Source: Lithobates sylvaticus (lineage: Eukaryota > Chordata > Amphibia > Anura > Ranidae). Taken from it: 64,000 nt of DNA. The notes beneath the pieces were generated by a model. The model saw only the letters and a program-made list of their open reading frames with translations. It made no database searches and had not been told where the DNA came from. Within the stretch, counting starts at the first letter, position 1, and each line of letters starts with the position of its first letter. The DNA is taken from NCBI GenBank assembly GCA_028564925.1, contig CM053030.1, positions 270,977,992 through 271,041,991 of the forward strand, read 5' to 3'. Below are positions 23,713 through 34,623 of this stretch, piece after piece. A program made the translations under genes and the position numbers.

Positions 23713-23750
23713 ACTCCTGAAGAAACTCTACAGAGTGAAACATGTCGAGT
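23713..23750 (+). ncRNA. hammerhead-like ribozyme motif, right arm
   Basis: The order is stem I ACTC (23713-23716), core box CTGAAGA (23717-23723), stem II ACTC-TACA-GAGT (23725-23736), GAAA (23737-23740), minimal stem III AC-AT-GT, cleavage triplet GTC (23744-23746) and stem I GAGT (23747-23750). Both stems pair perfectly over 4 bp. One extra A lies between the first box and stem II. Hammerheads with very short stem III are known from Penelope-like terminal repeats. The core matches the consensus CUGANGA...GAAA...UH. Self-cleavage is plausible, possibly needing a dimeric form. Confidence 0.72.
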
Positions 23751-24046
23751 ATGGCGAAGCTCCACACCTTCATCTGATTTAACTTATATGTCTGTAAAGT
23801 ATGGATGTATTATCTGTGTCCTTATTGTCTTCTACCCGTAAGGGAAAATAAAATTCTATTTTTTATATATACATCTTTACTATTTTCTTATACAATAGTT
23901 TATTTAGATACCATTTACAAGAAATCCCTGAGGTATGTGGCCTCAAATTTCCCCCTCTCCTTCTTAGAAGGTTTTCTGTTTTCAATTTAATTGGGATTTC
24001 GGTATCGCCCTCTGTTCAACCTTCTTCATCTAACAAATTATCTTCA

Positions 24047-24061
24047 TAAGATCTATTATAA
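24047..24061. repeat. 15-bp target duplication, right
   Basis: Exact copy of 19763-19777. L1 ORF2 coding resumes from it. Confidence 0.92.
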
Positions 24062-25320
24062 TGAATTTCATATGGAATTACAAAAAACATAGAATCTCCC
24101 TCCAAATTCTAAAACAAGATAAAAGCCAGGGCGGTCTGGCGGTCCCAGACATAGAAAGTTACTACCATGCCATAGCACTATTAAGAATCGCAGAATGGGG
24201 TAAAACAGGTAACACTAAAAGATGGGTTAGCTTGGAGGAAGCACTGAGTGAAGCTAGGCTGGGGAAGATTGTGTGGAATCCTCCGAAAAGCCGGACACTG
24301 GGAGAAAAAACACATATAATCACAATCACGACTTTGAAAATTTGGGACAAAATATATAAAATATTCAACAAAAATTATAATTCGCCACTTATAGCACTTA
24401 AAGAAAATCCTTTTTTCCCGCCAGGGTTAAAGGAAATAGGAGGTGATTGGATCAGAATGGACTGCACGAGATTAGGGGAAGTTATTAGTAAGGGGAAGGT
24501 TATGACATTGCACGAGTTACAGAATAATGAGGCTTTCTCCATTGATGGATGGCGGCATCGCCAGCTGACCCATTTTGTGGGCTCTCTTCCTAGCCCATTA
24601 AGGGAGGCTAAGGATTTAACAAAATTAGAGAAAATCTTTATGGCAGAATGTTCAAAAAAAAGAATATCCAGAATATATAAACTGTTACTAGAAAGAGATA
24701 GACCGGAGATGCCGTCATACCTTACCAAATGGGAAAGCGAATTAGGAACACAATTAGAAATAAGCACAAGTAAGAAAATTTTAAAATTAGCATATGGGTC
24801 AGCGGTAGATGTGAGAACTGCAGAAACAAACTTTAAGTGCATGGCTAGGTGGTATAGAACCCCAGACAGGGTCAGCAATTTCCAGGCGGATACATCGGCG
24901 AATTGTTGGAGGGGGTGTGATCAAAGGGGCACAATGGGTCATTTATGGTGGGGGTGTCCTAAAATCAAAAAATTCTGGGAGACTATCCTAAAATACATAA
25001 AAGAAATAACAACAATTGAGGTAAAAAATGACCCTTGGGTGGTACTTATGCACGCTACACCCAAAGAAATTAAACAATATAAAGGCTCATTGATACCCCA
25101 TCTGCTTAATGCGGCCAAAAAGGTAATTCCAAGGAGGTGGAAAGACAAGGAAAGCCCACCTTTATGGGAATGGGTTGACGCAGTGGAGTCCACCTACATG
25201 ATGGAATGTGTGTTGTACACGGGGGAGGAGGACAGAGAGGCCACGAGGGCTAGATGGGAGAGCTGGAGAAAATTCAAGAGATCTTGGAGCTACAGGGAGG
25301 CTCTGCGAGTGCAGCCATGA
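24061..25320 (+). pseudogene. L1 ORF2 protein, 3' part
   Basis: This 419-codon frame continues ORF2 after the Penelope insertion. It begins MNFIWNYKKHRISLQILKQD and has GGLAVPDIESYYHA, a conserved motif after the reverse transcriptase of L1 proteins. Near 24903-24972 is CWRGCDQRGTMGHLWWGCP, the CCHC zinc knuckle (C-x3-C-x7-H-x4-C) of the L1/Tx1 group. The ATG at 24061 is an ordinary internal codon position, not a true start. Together with the upstream part, the protein would be close to 1,270 residues. No further disruption is visible in this part. Confidence 0.88.
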
Positions 25321-25815
25321 CAACTGAGGATCCCTGGGGGGTGAAGCCGAAAAGAGCTCTAGCCATGGAAAGGCTGACCCCAAGGGCAGAGAAGACACTG
25401 GGGTGAAAGGACCACCTTTTAATAACAAAACAGCGGACGGGGATGGGGAGGGTGGGGGTATGGGAGGGATAGGGGGGAGGGGGGGGAGGAAATAAAAATA
25501 AAAACCCCCAGGGGGGCTAATTGGAAGAGTGATGGAACAGGATTTAGGATAAAGGAAGCGGAGGGGGAGCAGAGGCTGGGTGGGATCACGGATGTATACA
25601 TGTATTCTTGGGCTTTGTAAATTTCTTTTTTTTTTGCCCGACTCAGGACCTCGATCCCCCCAACTCCAGGGGGGGGAAAAAAAAAAAAGGGGCGAGAATG
25701 AAATAATCCACTAATGATGCTAAGACAAATTGGAGGGATGGAGATGCGGGCATAGCTGACACTCACCTACAAATATTCTTTCTGAAGTGGAAAAAAAAAA
25801 AAAAAAAAAAAAAAA
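25321..25815 (+). other. L1 3' region and poly-A tail
   Basis: A G-rich polypurine stretch (25430-25510) follows the ORF2 stop, as in many L1 3' regions. The element ends in about 25 As (25790-25815) directly before the right target duplication. Confidence 0.8.
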
Positions 25816-25829
25816 TAAAGAATATTTCT
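25816..25829. repeat. L1 target-site duplication, right copy
   Basis: TAAAGAATATTTCT, identical to 13881-13894. Confidence 0.88.
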
Positions 25830-26440
25830 CCCTTACTGGCTTGAGTAAGCACCTAGGAATGAGGAACAGTCGTTATTCTCTTCAGGGCTGCACGATAAGT
25901 GTCAAAGGACCACATGCAACCAAGGGATTGCATTAGTTCAGCATTAGTATAGCCATCCTTCCAATCTAGAATGTACACATATATCCTCAAATGTAAGCTT
26001 CTATAGGTTGGGGTCTAACTCTTTTTTTTATCCTGTATATGTTTTTATATGCAATGGTATTTAGTTACAGCAGTAACACTTCCTTTGCACAGCACCATTT
26101 GGGATTACTTTACTGTATAAATCCTGATGACACAATATCATTCATTATTATTATCATAATAATAATTATAATTCCACCCGCCAGCAGCAATTTTCTTGCA
26201 ATGCCTTGATGAGTTAGTGATGACTTGAAGGCAATTGAGAATGACGCACCTGCAATTGCTGTCTCTTAGTAAGAACCGCCTTATTAGATTTTGTTAACAT
26301 CATAAAATCATAGCAAGGTTATAAGACTATAAGACTATATATAAGAGTACAGGACTGTCAGTCTCATTTATTTTCAACTTTTCCCTGCTTAAAGGGGTTG
26401 TAGTCATATTAATGTACTATTGCAACAAGACAGTTGGTTA
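25830..26440. other. unassigned stretch
   Basis: AT-rich DNA with a short ATT/ATA-rich run near 26135-26175. No gene or element end seen. Confidence 0.5.
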
Positions 26441-26640
26441 CTGTCCATTTTTTTTTAATTATTATTGTTATTATGATTATTATACAGTATTTATATAGCA
26501 CCAACAGTTTGTGGAGTGCTTTACAATATATAGGGAGACAATACAAAACAAGAGAGTTATTTGCACTAACAGTTACATTATTAGAAATCTTGCCCTGATA
26601 ATGTAACTGTTAGTGCAAATAAAAAAAAAGTATCAAGGAC
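26441..26640. repeat. dispersed repeat with TTTATATAGCACCAACAG segment
   Basis: An ATT-rich start is followed by TATTTATATAGCACCAACAG, TTTGTGGAGTGCTTTACAA and GGGAGACAATACA. I recall this order as a frequent frog repeat, possibly a LINE 3' end. It runs into a perfect hairpin at 26559-26620. Confidence 0.5.
26559..26620. repeat. perfect 23-bp hairpin
   Basis: ATTTGCACTAACAGTTACAT plus TAT (26559-26581) is exactly complementary to 26598-26620. The loop is 16 nt. No mismatches. Confidence 0.92.
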
Positions 26641-27862
26641 AATACTCAACTGTGTTTTTGAAACTTTTACCTCTAATTTATAAATTGGATAATAAATGAC
26701 CACAGCACATCATGCAGTAATGGCCTTTTAATCTATTAATATGTTGTATAGTAACCTTAGTGACACATTTGCTTAATCAAAGAGATATTACTACTGCATA
26801 CCTTGGTATTGCACAATGTTCTTAGTGCTTTCCCTCTTATCTGAAAACCTTTACATGCTGTTCAGGGCAGACAACGATACAATTAATTCATTTTATTTTG
26901 CATAAAAAGAGACTTAATGAAAACAGAGTATGTGATTGTGGCTGCAAAATCTCAGTAATATGATTTCTTGGTATTTCTAATTTAAATAATTTCTTGTGAC
27001 CATGGGAATTCATTACACAGCACTCTTTTAAGATGATGTTATTTTACAGTCTGACCTTCATGCCTGAGGGACTATCTGCCAGACAATAACACTGGAGCCA
27101 AAGACTTGTATGTCTTTGTATGTGTTTATTTGTTTTAAAAACAAATTTAAGATGACCTATTTCTCCTTCTTCATTATATGCCGATAAGTACTAATTAATC
27201 TTATTGCGACATACACTTTTTGAAAACCTGTTAAGCAAGTTGGGTTCCTGTGACCTGTAGCAGCATGTGATATTTTTGCATTGCTTGTGTGTTGTAGTAT
27301 TCATAAGGGCTTAAAAAGACAATAGATGGGATAGTCCACCTGTTAAAAACATGAGAAGTGCAGTGAGGAATAGTGCAATAAAAAGCACAAATATTGAGCA
27401 TTACATGTGCAAATTTCCCAAAAATATATCATAAATCTGAATGTGACTTCTGATAATTGGCTGTCAATGCTATTAGATAGAATGGATAGATCTCTGAGTT
27501 TATCTATACATAGATTTGGCCATGTATGGTGATTCTTTTACACCTCACCAAAAGATAGCAAGAGTTCCTTTGCTCAGGTAAATGGAATCCTAGGGTTATT
27601 TGGATGGTAAAAAAAAAAGATTAACCCGGTAGTTGGGTAGAAGCAAATAGTTCCTTTTTTTTTTTTTAACTAAAAGCTTAAAAATTAAAAAAAATTACTT
27701 TTTTGTTAGGTTCATATGAGATATTGCACATGGATGTTATGCAGTCCTCTGTCTAGCCAGAATGGGGAGCTGTAGGCTCCTTTCCATGTGTTTCCCCTGT
27801 CTACTTTGTTATAAAAAAAAAGCCATTTGTTAAATGGCTCAAGTTAAAATTTACATACACAG
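26641..27862. other. unassigned AT-rich stretch
   Basis: No coding frame, tandem repeat or element end was recognised between the hairpin repeat and the Harbinger foldback. Confidence 0.5.
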
Positions 27863-28540
27863 TTATGCCGCGTACAAATGATCAGACTATCCGGCGGACC
27901 AGAGTCCGCCAGACAATCTGCCCGTGTGTGGGCTCCGGCGGACTTTTTCTTCCCAAAAGTCCGGCGGACTTAGAAAGAAGTCTTGACTAAAAATTATCTG
28001 CCGGACTCGGCAATCCGGCGTACAATCCGGCCACCTGTATGCTAGACCGCCGGACTTTTGAAATGAGCGGACTTGCCCACACATGGAGTAAAGTCCGTTC
28101 ATTTTGAACGTGACTCCAGGTAGACGGGACTAGCGAAGGAAGTCAATGTTGCTGCCTTGATCGGCAAGATTGACACCTTGCTAGCCCCGTCGCCTGGTAT
28201 GGATTTAAAGGAGAACCCCTACACCGAAAAAGCGGCGTGGGGGTCCCCCCAGAATCCATATCAGACCCTTATCCGAGCACGCAGCCAGGCCGGTCAGGAA
28301 AGGGGACGAGCGAGCGGCCCCCCCTCCCCTGAGCCGCACCAGGCCGCGTGCCCTCAACATGGGGGGGTGCTTTGGAGAAGGGGGGCCCTGCGGCCTGCCC
28401 ACCCAAAAGCACCTTGTCCCCATGTTGATGAGGACAAGGGCCTCTTCCCGACAACCCTGGCCGTTGGTTGTCGGGGTCTGCGCATTCACCTGAGGGGTCT
28501 ACCCATTCACCTGAGGGGAAAAAAGTGTTAATAGAAAAAA

Positions 28541-29395
28541 ACACAACACAGGTTTTTAAAGTAGTTTGCTAGACAGCTCCGGGGGCCTTCTTTCGACTTC
28601 GGGGGTCTTCTCTGCTATCTTCTGCTCTTTTACCGCTCTTTTACTAGCGGAGGAGCCCGGCTTTCTCCTTCGTCGCTGCCGTTGTCCGGGGGTCTTCTTC
28701 CAACTTCGGGGGTCTTGTTCCGCTCTTCGTTTCTTCTCCCGGGCCTCCGCTATCTTCTTGCAGCTCTTTTGCTAGCGTTGGCCTGGTCTTCTTGCTGTCG
28801 CCACCACCGCCTTCTTCTTCTTTTCTTCTTCCTTCCGATGTTGACACAACAATCTCTCCAGTCGCAATGGCCGGGATGCGTTGCGCAGGGACTTATATAG
28901 GGACAAGGGGCGGGGTCACCAGGGGGATGACACATGGTGACCCCGCCCCTTATGATGTCACAGTCCCGGGGGATGCTGGGACGGGGTCACCATGACATCA
29001 CTCTGGGACCCCGCCCATTGTCCCTAAATAAGTCGGCGCGCAACCCGTCCCGGCCATTGCGACTGGAGAGAGCGTCGTGTCAACATCGGAAGGAAGAAGA
29101 AGAAAAGAAAAAGGCGGCGACGATGACATCGGCGAACCAGAAGACCGGGCCAACGCTAGTAAAAGAGCTGCAAGAAGATATCGGAGGCCAGCAGAAGAAA
29201 CAAAGAGCGGGACAAGACCCCCGAAGTCGGAAGAAGACCCCCGGGACGGCGGCAGCGAAGAAGGAGAAAGCCGGGCTCCTGCGCTAGTAAAAGAGCAGTA
29301 AAAGAGCAGAAGATAGCGGAGGAGCCTGGCGAGAAGATCATCGAAGTCGGAAGAAGACCCCCAGAGCTGTCTAATAAAAGACTTTGTTGTGACAA
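28541..29395. repeat. inner inverted arms of the foldback
   Basis: The left arm (about 28541-28960) with CAGCTCCGGGGG, CGACTTCGGGGGTCTTC and TTCTTCCTTCCGATGTTGAC is repeated inverted in the right arm (about 29005-29395). The arms are diverged at perhaps 10-15% with small indels. The centre carries GGGGTCACC motifs in both orientations. Confidence 0.75.
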
Positions 29396-29541
29396 GGTGC
29401 TTTGGGGTGGGGGGCCCCCCTTCCCCAAAGCACCCCCCCATGTTGAGGGCACGTGGCCTGGTAAGGCTCAGGAGGGGGGGTGCTCGCTCGTCCCCACCCC
29501 CTTTCCTGACCGCCCGGGCTGCGTGCTCGGATAAGGGTCTG

Positions 29542-30262
29542 TGTTAGGTACCTGAGTGGAGAGCCTGACTTTGCTGGGAGAGGGCCTCTCTTACGGCTCT
29601 GGTTCAGGGCCCACTGGAGTGGAGACAGTGGTCCCGTGAGCACAGCGGGGTAGGAGTGCCTGGAATGGATGCTGTGGCAGATGTAGCTGGTCAGTAGCGA
29701 TCTCCTGGATGCTGAAGCAGCAGAGACTGGCAGACAGTGGAGCAGGGCCCAGATGTAGGGTGACCCTGAGATGGCGTCAGCAATTCTGGAGGTATGCAGC
29801 ATGCAGGGAAGCAGGCAGAGGGGTCGTCAGGCAGGCCGGGTCTGGATACACTTGGCAGGCAGGTAAGTGGGCACAGGCAATAGAGAGGTCAGACAGGCAG
29901 GAGGTCAGCGTTCAGGTATCAGTCCAAAGCAGAGTCAACAAGCCGGAATCAGGAATGGAGAAGGCAGCAGAGTCAAGTGGAAGCCGGATCAGGTTAACAG
30001 GAGTACACAAGCAGAGGCAGGTTTCACAAGGGACAAACTGTAGACGAACAGCACCTGACATGTGCAGCTGTCACTCTTTTAAAGGCCAACTGGCGCCAAA
30101 CAGCGCTAGCGCGTCACGTGTGCGCCCGCGACGCGCGTGCCCGCGCTCGCTGCGCACGCACGCTCGCTGCGCACGCGCGCGCGCCTGAGGGACACGCCGG
30201 CGCGTACCCTCGTTTCGATGCCCGGACGAATTCGACCGCACGGCGCAAGTGGAGCCCTGACA
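29542..30262 (-). repeat. chromovirus LTR, left (3' LTR)
   Basis: The 721-bp repeat is near-identical to 34624-35354 apart from a small length difference in a CpG-rich, alternating GC segment. A G-rich polypurine tract adjoins it in the internal region. Confidence 0.92.
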
Positions 30263-33200
30263 TTGCCCCCCCCCACAAGGGGCAACCTCCGGGTGCCCAG
30301 TTGGTCGGCCTTCTCGGGGTGTGAAATGAAAAAGGCACGGATTAGTCTTTCAGCATGTATATTGTCCTCAGGTTCCCAAGAATTGCTTTCCGGGCCGTAG
30401 CCCTTCCATTTAATCAGAAACTGTCTTTGCCCTTGTCGCCTTCTACAGTCTAGTACAACTTCTACCTCGTACTCCTCGTTTCCATCCACTAGGACAGGTT
30501 CAGGAGGCCCGGACTCCCTATTGGGGAAGGGGTCGGGCACCGAGGGTTTCAATAGGGAGACATGAAACACAGGATGTACCTTCATGGTGTCAGGCAGGGA
30601 TAGTTCATAGGACACCTCATTAATCCTCCTCTTTACAGGAAAAGGGCCCAGGAACTTGGGTGCCAGCTTCTTAGAGGGACAGGTTAACTTTAAATTAGAA
30701 GAGGAAAGCCATACCTGATCCCCGATTTGCAGATTCAACTCTCCCCTCCTCTTTTGGTCAAAGGCTTTCTTACTGTCCGCCTGGGCCTTGGTTATGGCTT
30801 CCTGGAGGATTTGGTTGTTGCGGCTAAGGAAGGTCACCGCGTCCTGGACTGCTGGAACGGAGGACTCTGTAAGAAAATCTGGGAGAAATGTTAAATGGAA
30901 CCCATAATTAGCAAAAAATGGGGACTGCCCCGTGGTCGAGTGGCTGGCATTGTTGTATGCGAATTCCGCTAAGGGCAGCAGAGACACCCAATCATCTTGC
31001 ACAAATGAAGTGAAACACCTAATATATTGTTCGAGAGTCTGGTTCGTGCGCTCAGTCTGCCCATTAGTTTGGGGGTGGTAAGCTGAGGATAGGGCCAGCT
31101 CGATCTTTAGGCTATCACACAGTGCCCTCCAAAACCGCGAGGTGAACTGGACTCCCCTGTCCGAAACTATATTCTTGGGTACCCCGTGTAACCTAATGAT
31201 TTCTCGGATAAATACACGGGCCGTCTCTGCTGCAGATGGAGTTCCCCTTAGGGGTAGGAAGTGGGCCATCTTTGAGAGTCGGTCAACAACTACAAAGATG
31301 GCCGTGTGACCTTCAGAGGGGGGCAGCTCGACTATAAAGTCCATCGTTATCATACGCCAGGGTCGGTCAGGTGCAGGGAGAGGCTTGAGTAGACCCCAGG
31401 CCCGGCCCCTAGTAGTCTTGCTTCGGGAGCACACTGGGCATGAACTAACATACTTGGAACAGAATTCCTTCAGACCAGGCCACCAGAAGGTGCGCTGCAC
31501 CAGGTCGAGAGTCTTTCGGGCCCCGAAGTGTCCTGCTAGTGGGTGATCGTGGAGGAGGGCCAATACTTTAACCCGGATGGGTTCGGGGACAAACACCTGG
31601 CTATCCTTCCAGAGTAGCCCTTCTCTACGGGTTAATGAAAGTCCTGGGGGAAGGAGCGGGTTCAGGGAGGCTTCCCTGATCTGGGACAGTAAGTCTGGTT
31701 GTAGCAGAAGGAAGTTGCTTGCAGGGAGGATGGTATCAGGAGGTGTGAGGTCTTTGTGGCAGTCATACATGCGTGAGAGCGCATCTGGCTTCACATTTTT
31801 AGATCCAGGCTGGAAGGTAATGTAGAAGCTGAAACGTGAAAAGAACAGGGCCCATCGGGCTTGTCGTGGTTTTAGACGTTTCGCCGTCCTCAAGTACTCG
31901 AGATTCTTGTGATCCGTGTATATTAATACAGGGTGGACTGCTTCCTCCAGCAAGTACCTCCATTCTTCCAGTGCTGATTTAATGGCTAGCAGTTCTCGGT
32001 CACCTACATCATAGTTCCTTTCTGCGGGTGAAAGTTTCCGGGAGAAGAAGCCCACAGGGTGCATTAGGTCATTATTGCCCTGGCGTTGGGAGACCACAGC
32101 CCCCACTGCTACCTCGGAGGCATCCACTTCCAGGATGTATGGGAGAGATGGGTCAGGGTGACTGAGGATGGGAGCGGATGTGAATCGCCCCTTGAGTTTC
32201 ACAAACGCCTCCTGGGCCTCTGGACCCCAATGAAACCGTACATTCTGCCTTGTTAGCTGCGTGATTGGCGAGATGATGGCCGAGAACCCCTTGATGAACT
32301 TTCTGTAAAAGTTCGCAAATCCGACAAAACGCTGCACACCCTTCTTGTCAGAGGGTGCCGGCCAGTCCAGTACAGCTGTTACCTTTTGTGGGTCCATCTC
32401 AATGCCTGCTGGGGAGATCTGAAGACCCAAGAATTGGATGCTCTGCTGTTCGAAGGTGCACTTCTCTGCTTTTGCATATAATCCGTGCTGACGGAGACGG
32501 AGTAAGACTCGGCCCACATGCCCCCGATGCTGCTCAAGCGTTCTGGAAAAGATTAGGATGTCATCCAAGTGCACGATGACAAAAATGTCCAGAAAGTCCC
32601 TGAAGACCTCATTTATGAGGTGCTGGAAAGTAGCCGGGGCATTACAAAGGCCAAAGGGCATGACCAAGTACTCGTAATGCCCAAAACGGGTACGAAATGC
32701 AGTCTTCCACTCATCGCCTGGTCGGATGCGAACCAGGTTGTAGGCCCCTCTTAAGTCCAGTTTGGAGAATATGGTGGCCGCTCTTAGTTTTTGAAACAGT
32801 TCTGGTATTAAGGGTAGGGGATAACGGTTTTTAATCGTAACTTTATTTAGTTCCCGGTAGTCCACACAGGGTCGGAGTGACTGGTCTTTCTTGGTTACAA
32901 AGAATATGCCGGCCCCTGCGGGTGAGGTAGAGTGACGTATAAACCCCTTCTTTAGGTTTTCTGAAATGTAGGCCTTCAGGGCCTCTTGTTCCTTCTCGGA
33001 AAGGGGGAAGATACGCCCGAATGGAATCTCGGCCCCCGGCAAAAGTTCTATGGGACAATCGTAGGTGCGGTGTGGAGGTAGGGAGTCCGCTCCCCGTTTA
33101 CTAAAGACGTCTAGGAATTCATGGTATGGTTCCGGCACCACTTGGATCAGGTCGACATCAGAGTCCAGACATAGAAGCGTAGCGGGTTGTGCCGGAGCTT

Positions 33201-33560
33201 CGTGTAAGCAATGTTCCAGGCAGTAGGGTGACTGGAACTCGACCTCCCCCGTGGACCAGCTGATGGTCGGGTCATGTGCCTGCAACCAGGGGATGCCCAG
33301 GATCACCGGGAATAGGGGGGACGAGATTACATCCAAGGTTAACAGTTCCTGGTGATGGAGAGAAGAGATAGTGAGCAGAGGTTGGGTTTCCTGAACAACT
33401 TGGCCCGATTTAATGCGAGAACCGTCAGCCAGGAAGACGGTTAGTCCGTGGGCCTTCCTCTGAAGAGGAATGTCGTGCCGGCTGGCAAAAGTGGCATCGA
33501 TGAAACAGCTGCAAGCTCCCGAATCAAGGATAGCGTTGGTGAGAATCGTCCTTCCCAGGA
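30263..33560 (-). other. chromovirus pol region (fossil)
   Basis: The minus strand encodes aspartic protease, reverse transcriptase, RNase H, an integrase with zinc-binding and catalytic domains, and a chromodomain near the C-terminus. This is the usual Ty3/gypsy order. The reading frame extends a little into the 3' LTR. Part of the fossil at 29542-35354. Confidence 0.9.
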
Positions 33561-34611
33561 GCTGAAAAGACAGGGGTAGAGAGATGTGGGTGGCATGGAC
33601 TGGTAAGGGAACAGAGTTGGTTGACACAGACGAAAGGCACTTACGCAGCTTGCTCGGGCATCTGTTCACAAAGTGTCCGGACCCACCGCAGTACAGGCAC
33701 AAATTTAGTTGTCGGCGTCGGGCACGTTCCTCCGGAGACAGAGTGGGTCGCATGAGACCAAGCTGCATAGGCTCGCCGGCATCGGGAAGAGAATGGGCAG
33801 GGGCCACTGGTTGAGCGGGCATGTAACGGCTAGCCGGTAATGGAGCCCTTGCGGTCATCCAGGCCGGGCGGTGGACTTGAGCGGACCTCTCGACTCTGCG
33901 TTCCCGGAGCCGACGATCAATCTGTATACTCAGGGTTATCAGGCCCTCCAAGGTGTCTGGGGTGCCCACGCGGGCAAGTTCATCCTTTGGGCCTTCGGAG
34001 AGGCCCATGCGGAATTGATGCCTTAATGCCGAGTCATTCCACTGGGTGTCTGCGCTCCATCGTCAAAAGTCTGTCACATAGTCCTCGGCCGTTCTGCGGC
34101 CTTGTTGGAGCGCAGACAGAGCAGATTCAGCTGTGGTGGTGAGCTGGGGGTCCTCGTAGCGTTGCGCCATGGCTTCCAGGAAAGACGAGAGGGACTGAGT
34201 CAACATGCTATTCCCTTCCAGCAGGCGATGTGCCCAGATCTGAGGTTCGCCCTGCAGCAGAGAAATCACGAACCCCACTTTGGTGGCCTCTAGGGAGAAG
34301 GTTCTGGATTGTAGAGCAAAATATAACTGGCAGGCGTTGCGGAAGACACGGAATTTGGAACGATCTCCGGAGAACCGATCAGGAACAGGTACTCTTGGTT
34401 CAGGAGGCAGCATCATCACTGCAGGAGGAGTAGCAGGTGGTACAGGAGGCTGCGGTGGTGCAGGGGCTGCAACATTGGGGTCAGCAAGTTGCTGCACTCG
34501 ACCTTCCAGTCTGGTATATCCTTCTTGGAGGGATTGCACCGCCTGAGTGAGGGCTGCCAGGTGTGAGCAGAACTCCTTCATGGCAGAGGCTTCTCCCGCA
34601 GGCTCAGTCAT
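33561..34611 (-). other. chromovirus gag region (fossil)
   Basis: The minus-strand region begins at a start codon just inside the 5' LTR boundary. It has a proline-rich segment, a retrotransposon-gag-type capsid region and a CCHC zinc knuckle near 33.66-33.71 kb before the protease. Confidence 0.85.
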
Positions 34612-34623
34612 GGCTGTTCGTAC

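Larger units (their letters stand above)
21885..23979 (+). repeat. right palindrome arm
   Basis: Inverted copy of the left arm. It contains the ORF end (to 22040), an A/T-rich segment, a CpG-rich segment (22.7-22.9 kb), the hammerhead-like motif (23.71-23.75 kb) and a tail with AATAAA at 23846. Confidence 0.93.
19778..24046. mobile_element. Penelope-like element inserted as a head-to-head inverted dimer
   Basis: The 4,269-bp insertion is two arms of 2,095 bp (19778-21872 and 21885-23979) around a 12-bp spacer, plus 67 bp of extra tail at the right (23980-24046). Arm positions always sum to 43757, so there is no net length change between them, and I found only three base differences by eye. 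Each arm begins at the centre with the last 51 codons of an ORF resembling the end of a Penelope-like GIY-YIG endonuclease. Each then has a long 3' region with promoter-like and hammerhead-like motifs. Both copies are 5'-truncated at the same point and their 3' ends point outward. Penelope-like elements are known to insert with complex and inverted terminal repeats. Confidence 0.85.
13895..25815 (+). mobile_element. full-length L1-type LINE interrupted by a Penelope-like insertion
   Basis: The element starts right after the left target duplication with a CpG-rich leader and ends in a pure A tract before the right duplication. It has a 1.93-kb 5' leader, ORF1 (15829-17043), a G-rich and poly-A spacer, ORF2 (from 17220, resuming at 24061 and ending 25320), and a G-rich 3' region. 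Removing the 4,269-bp insertion and one 15-bp duplication copy leaves about 7.64 kb, a plausible full length. ORF2 has apurinic endonuclease, reverse transcriptase and a C-terminal zinc knuckle, which places it in the L1/Tx1 group. It is inactive: one frameshift in ORF2 plus the insertion. Confidence 0.92.

Noticed and set aside
28157-29452. Several 60-147 codon frames on both strands, rich in Ser/Lys/Glu/Pro
   Set aside because: They fall in the inverted arms of the Harbinger foldback and are open on both strands because of sequence composition.
29709-30188. 159-codon plus-strand frame, repeated at 34791-35456
   Set aside because: It is an antisense reading of the two chromovirus LTRs.
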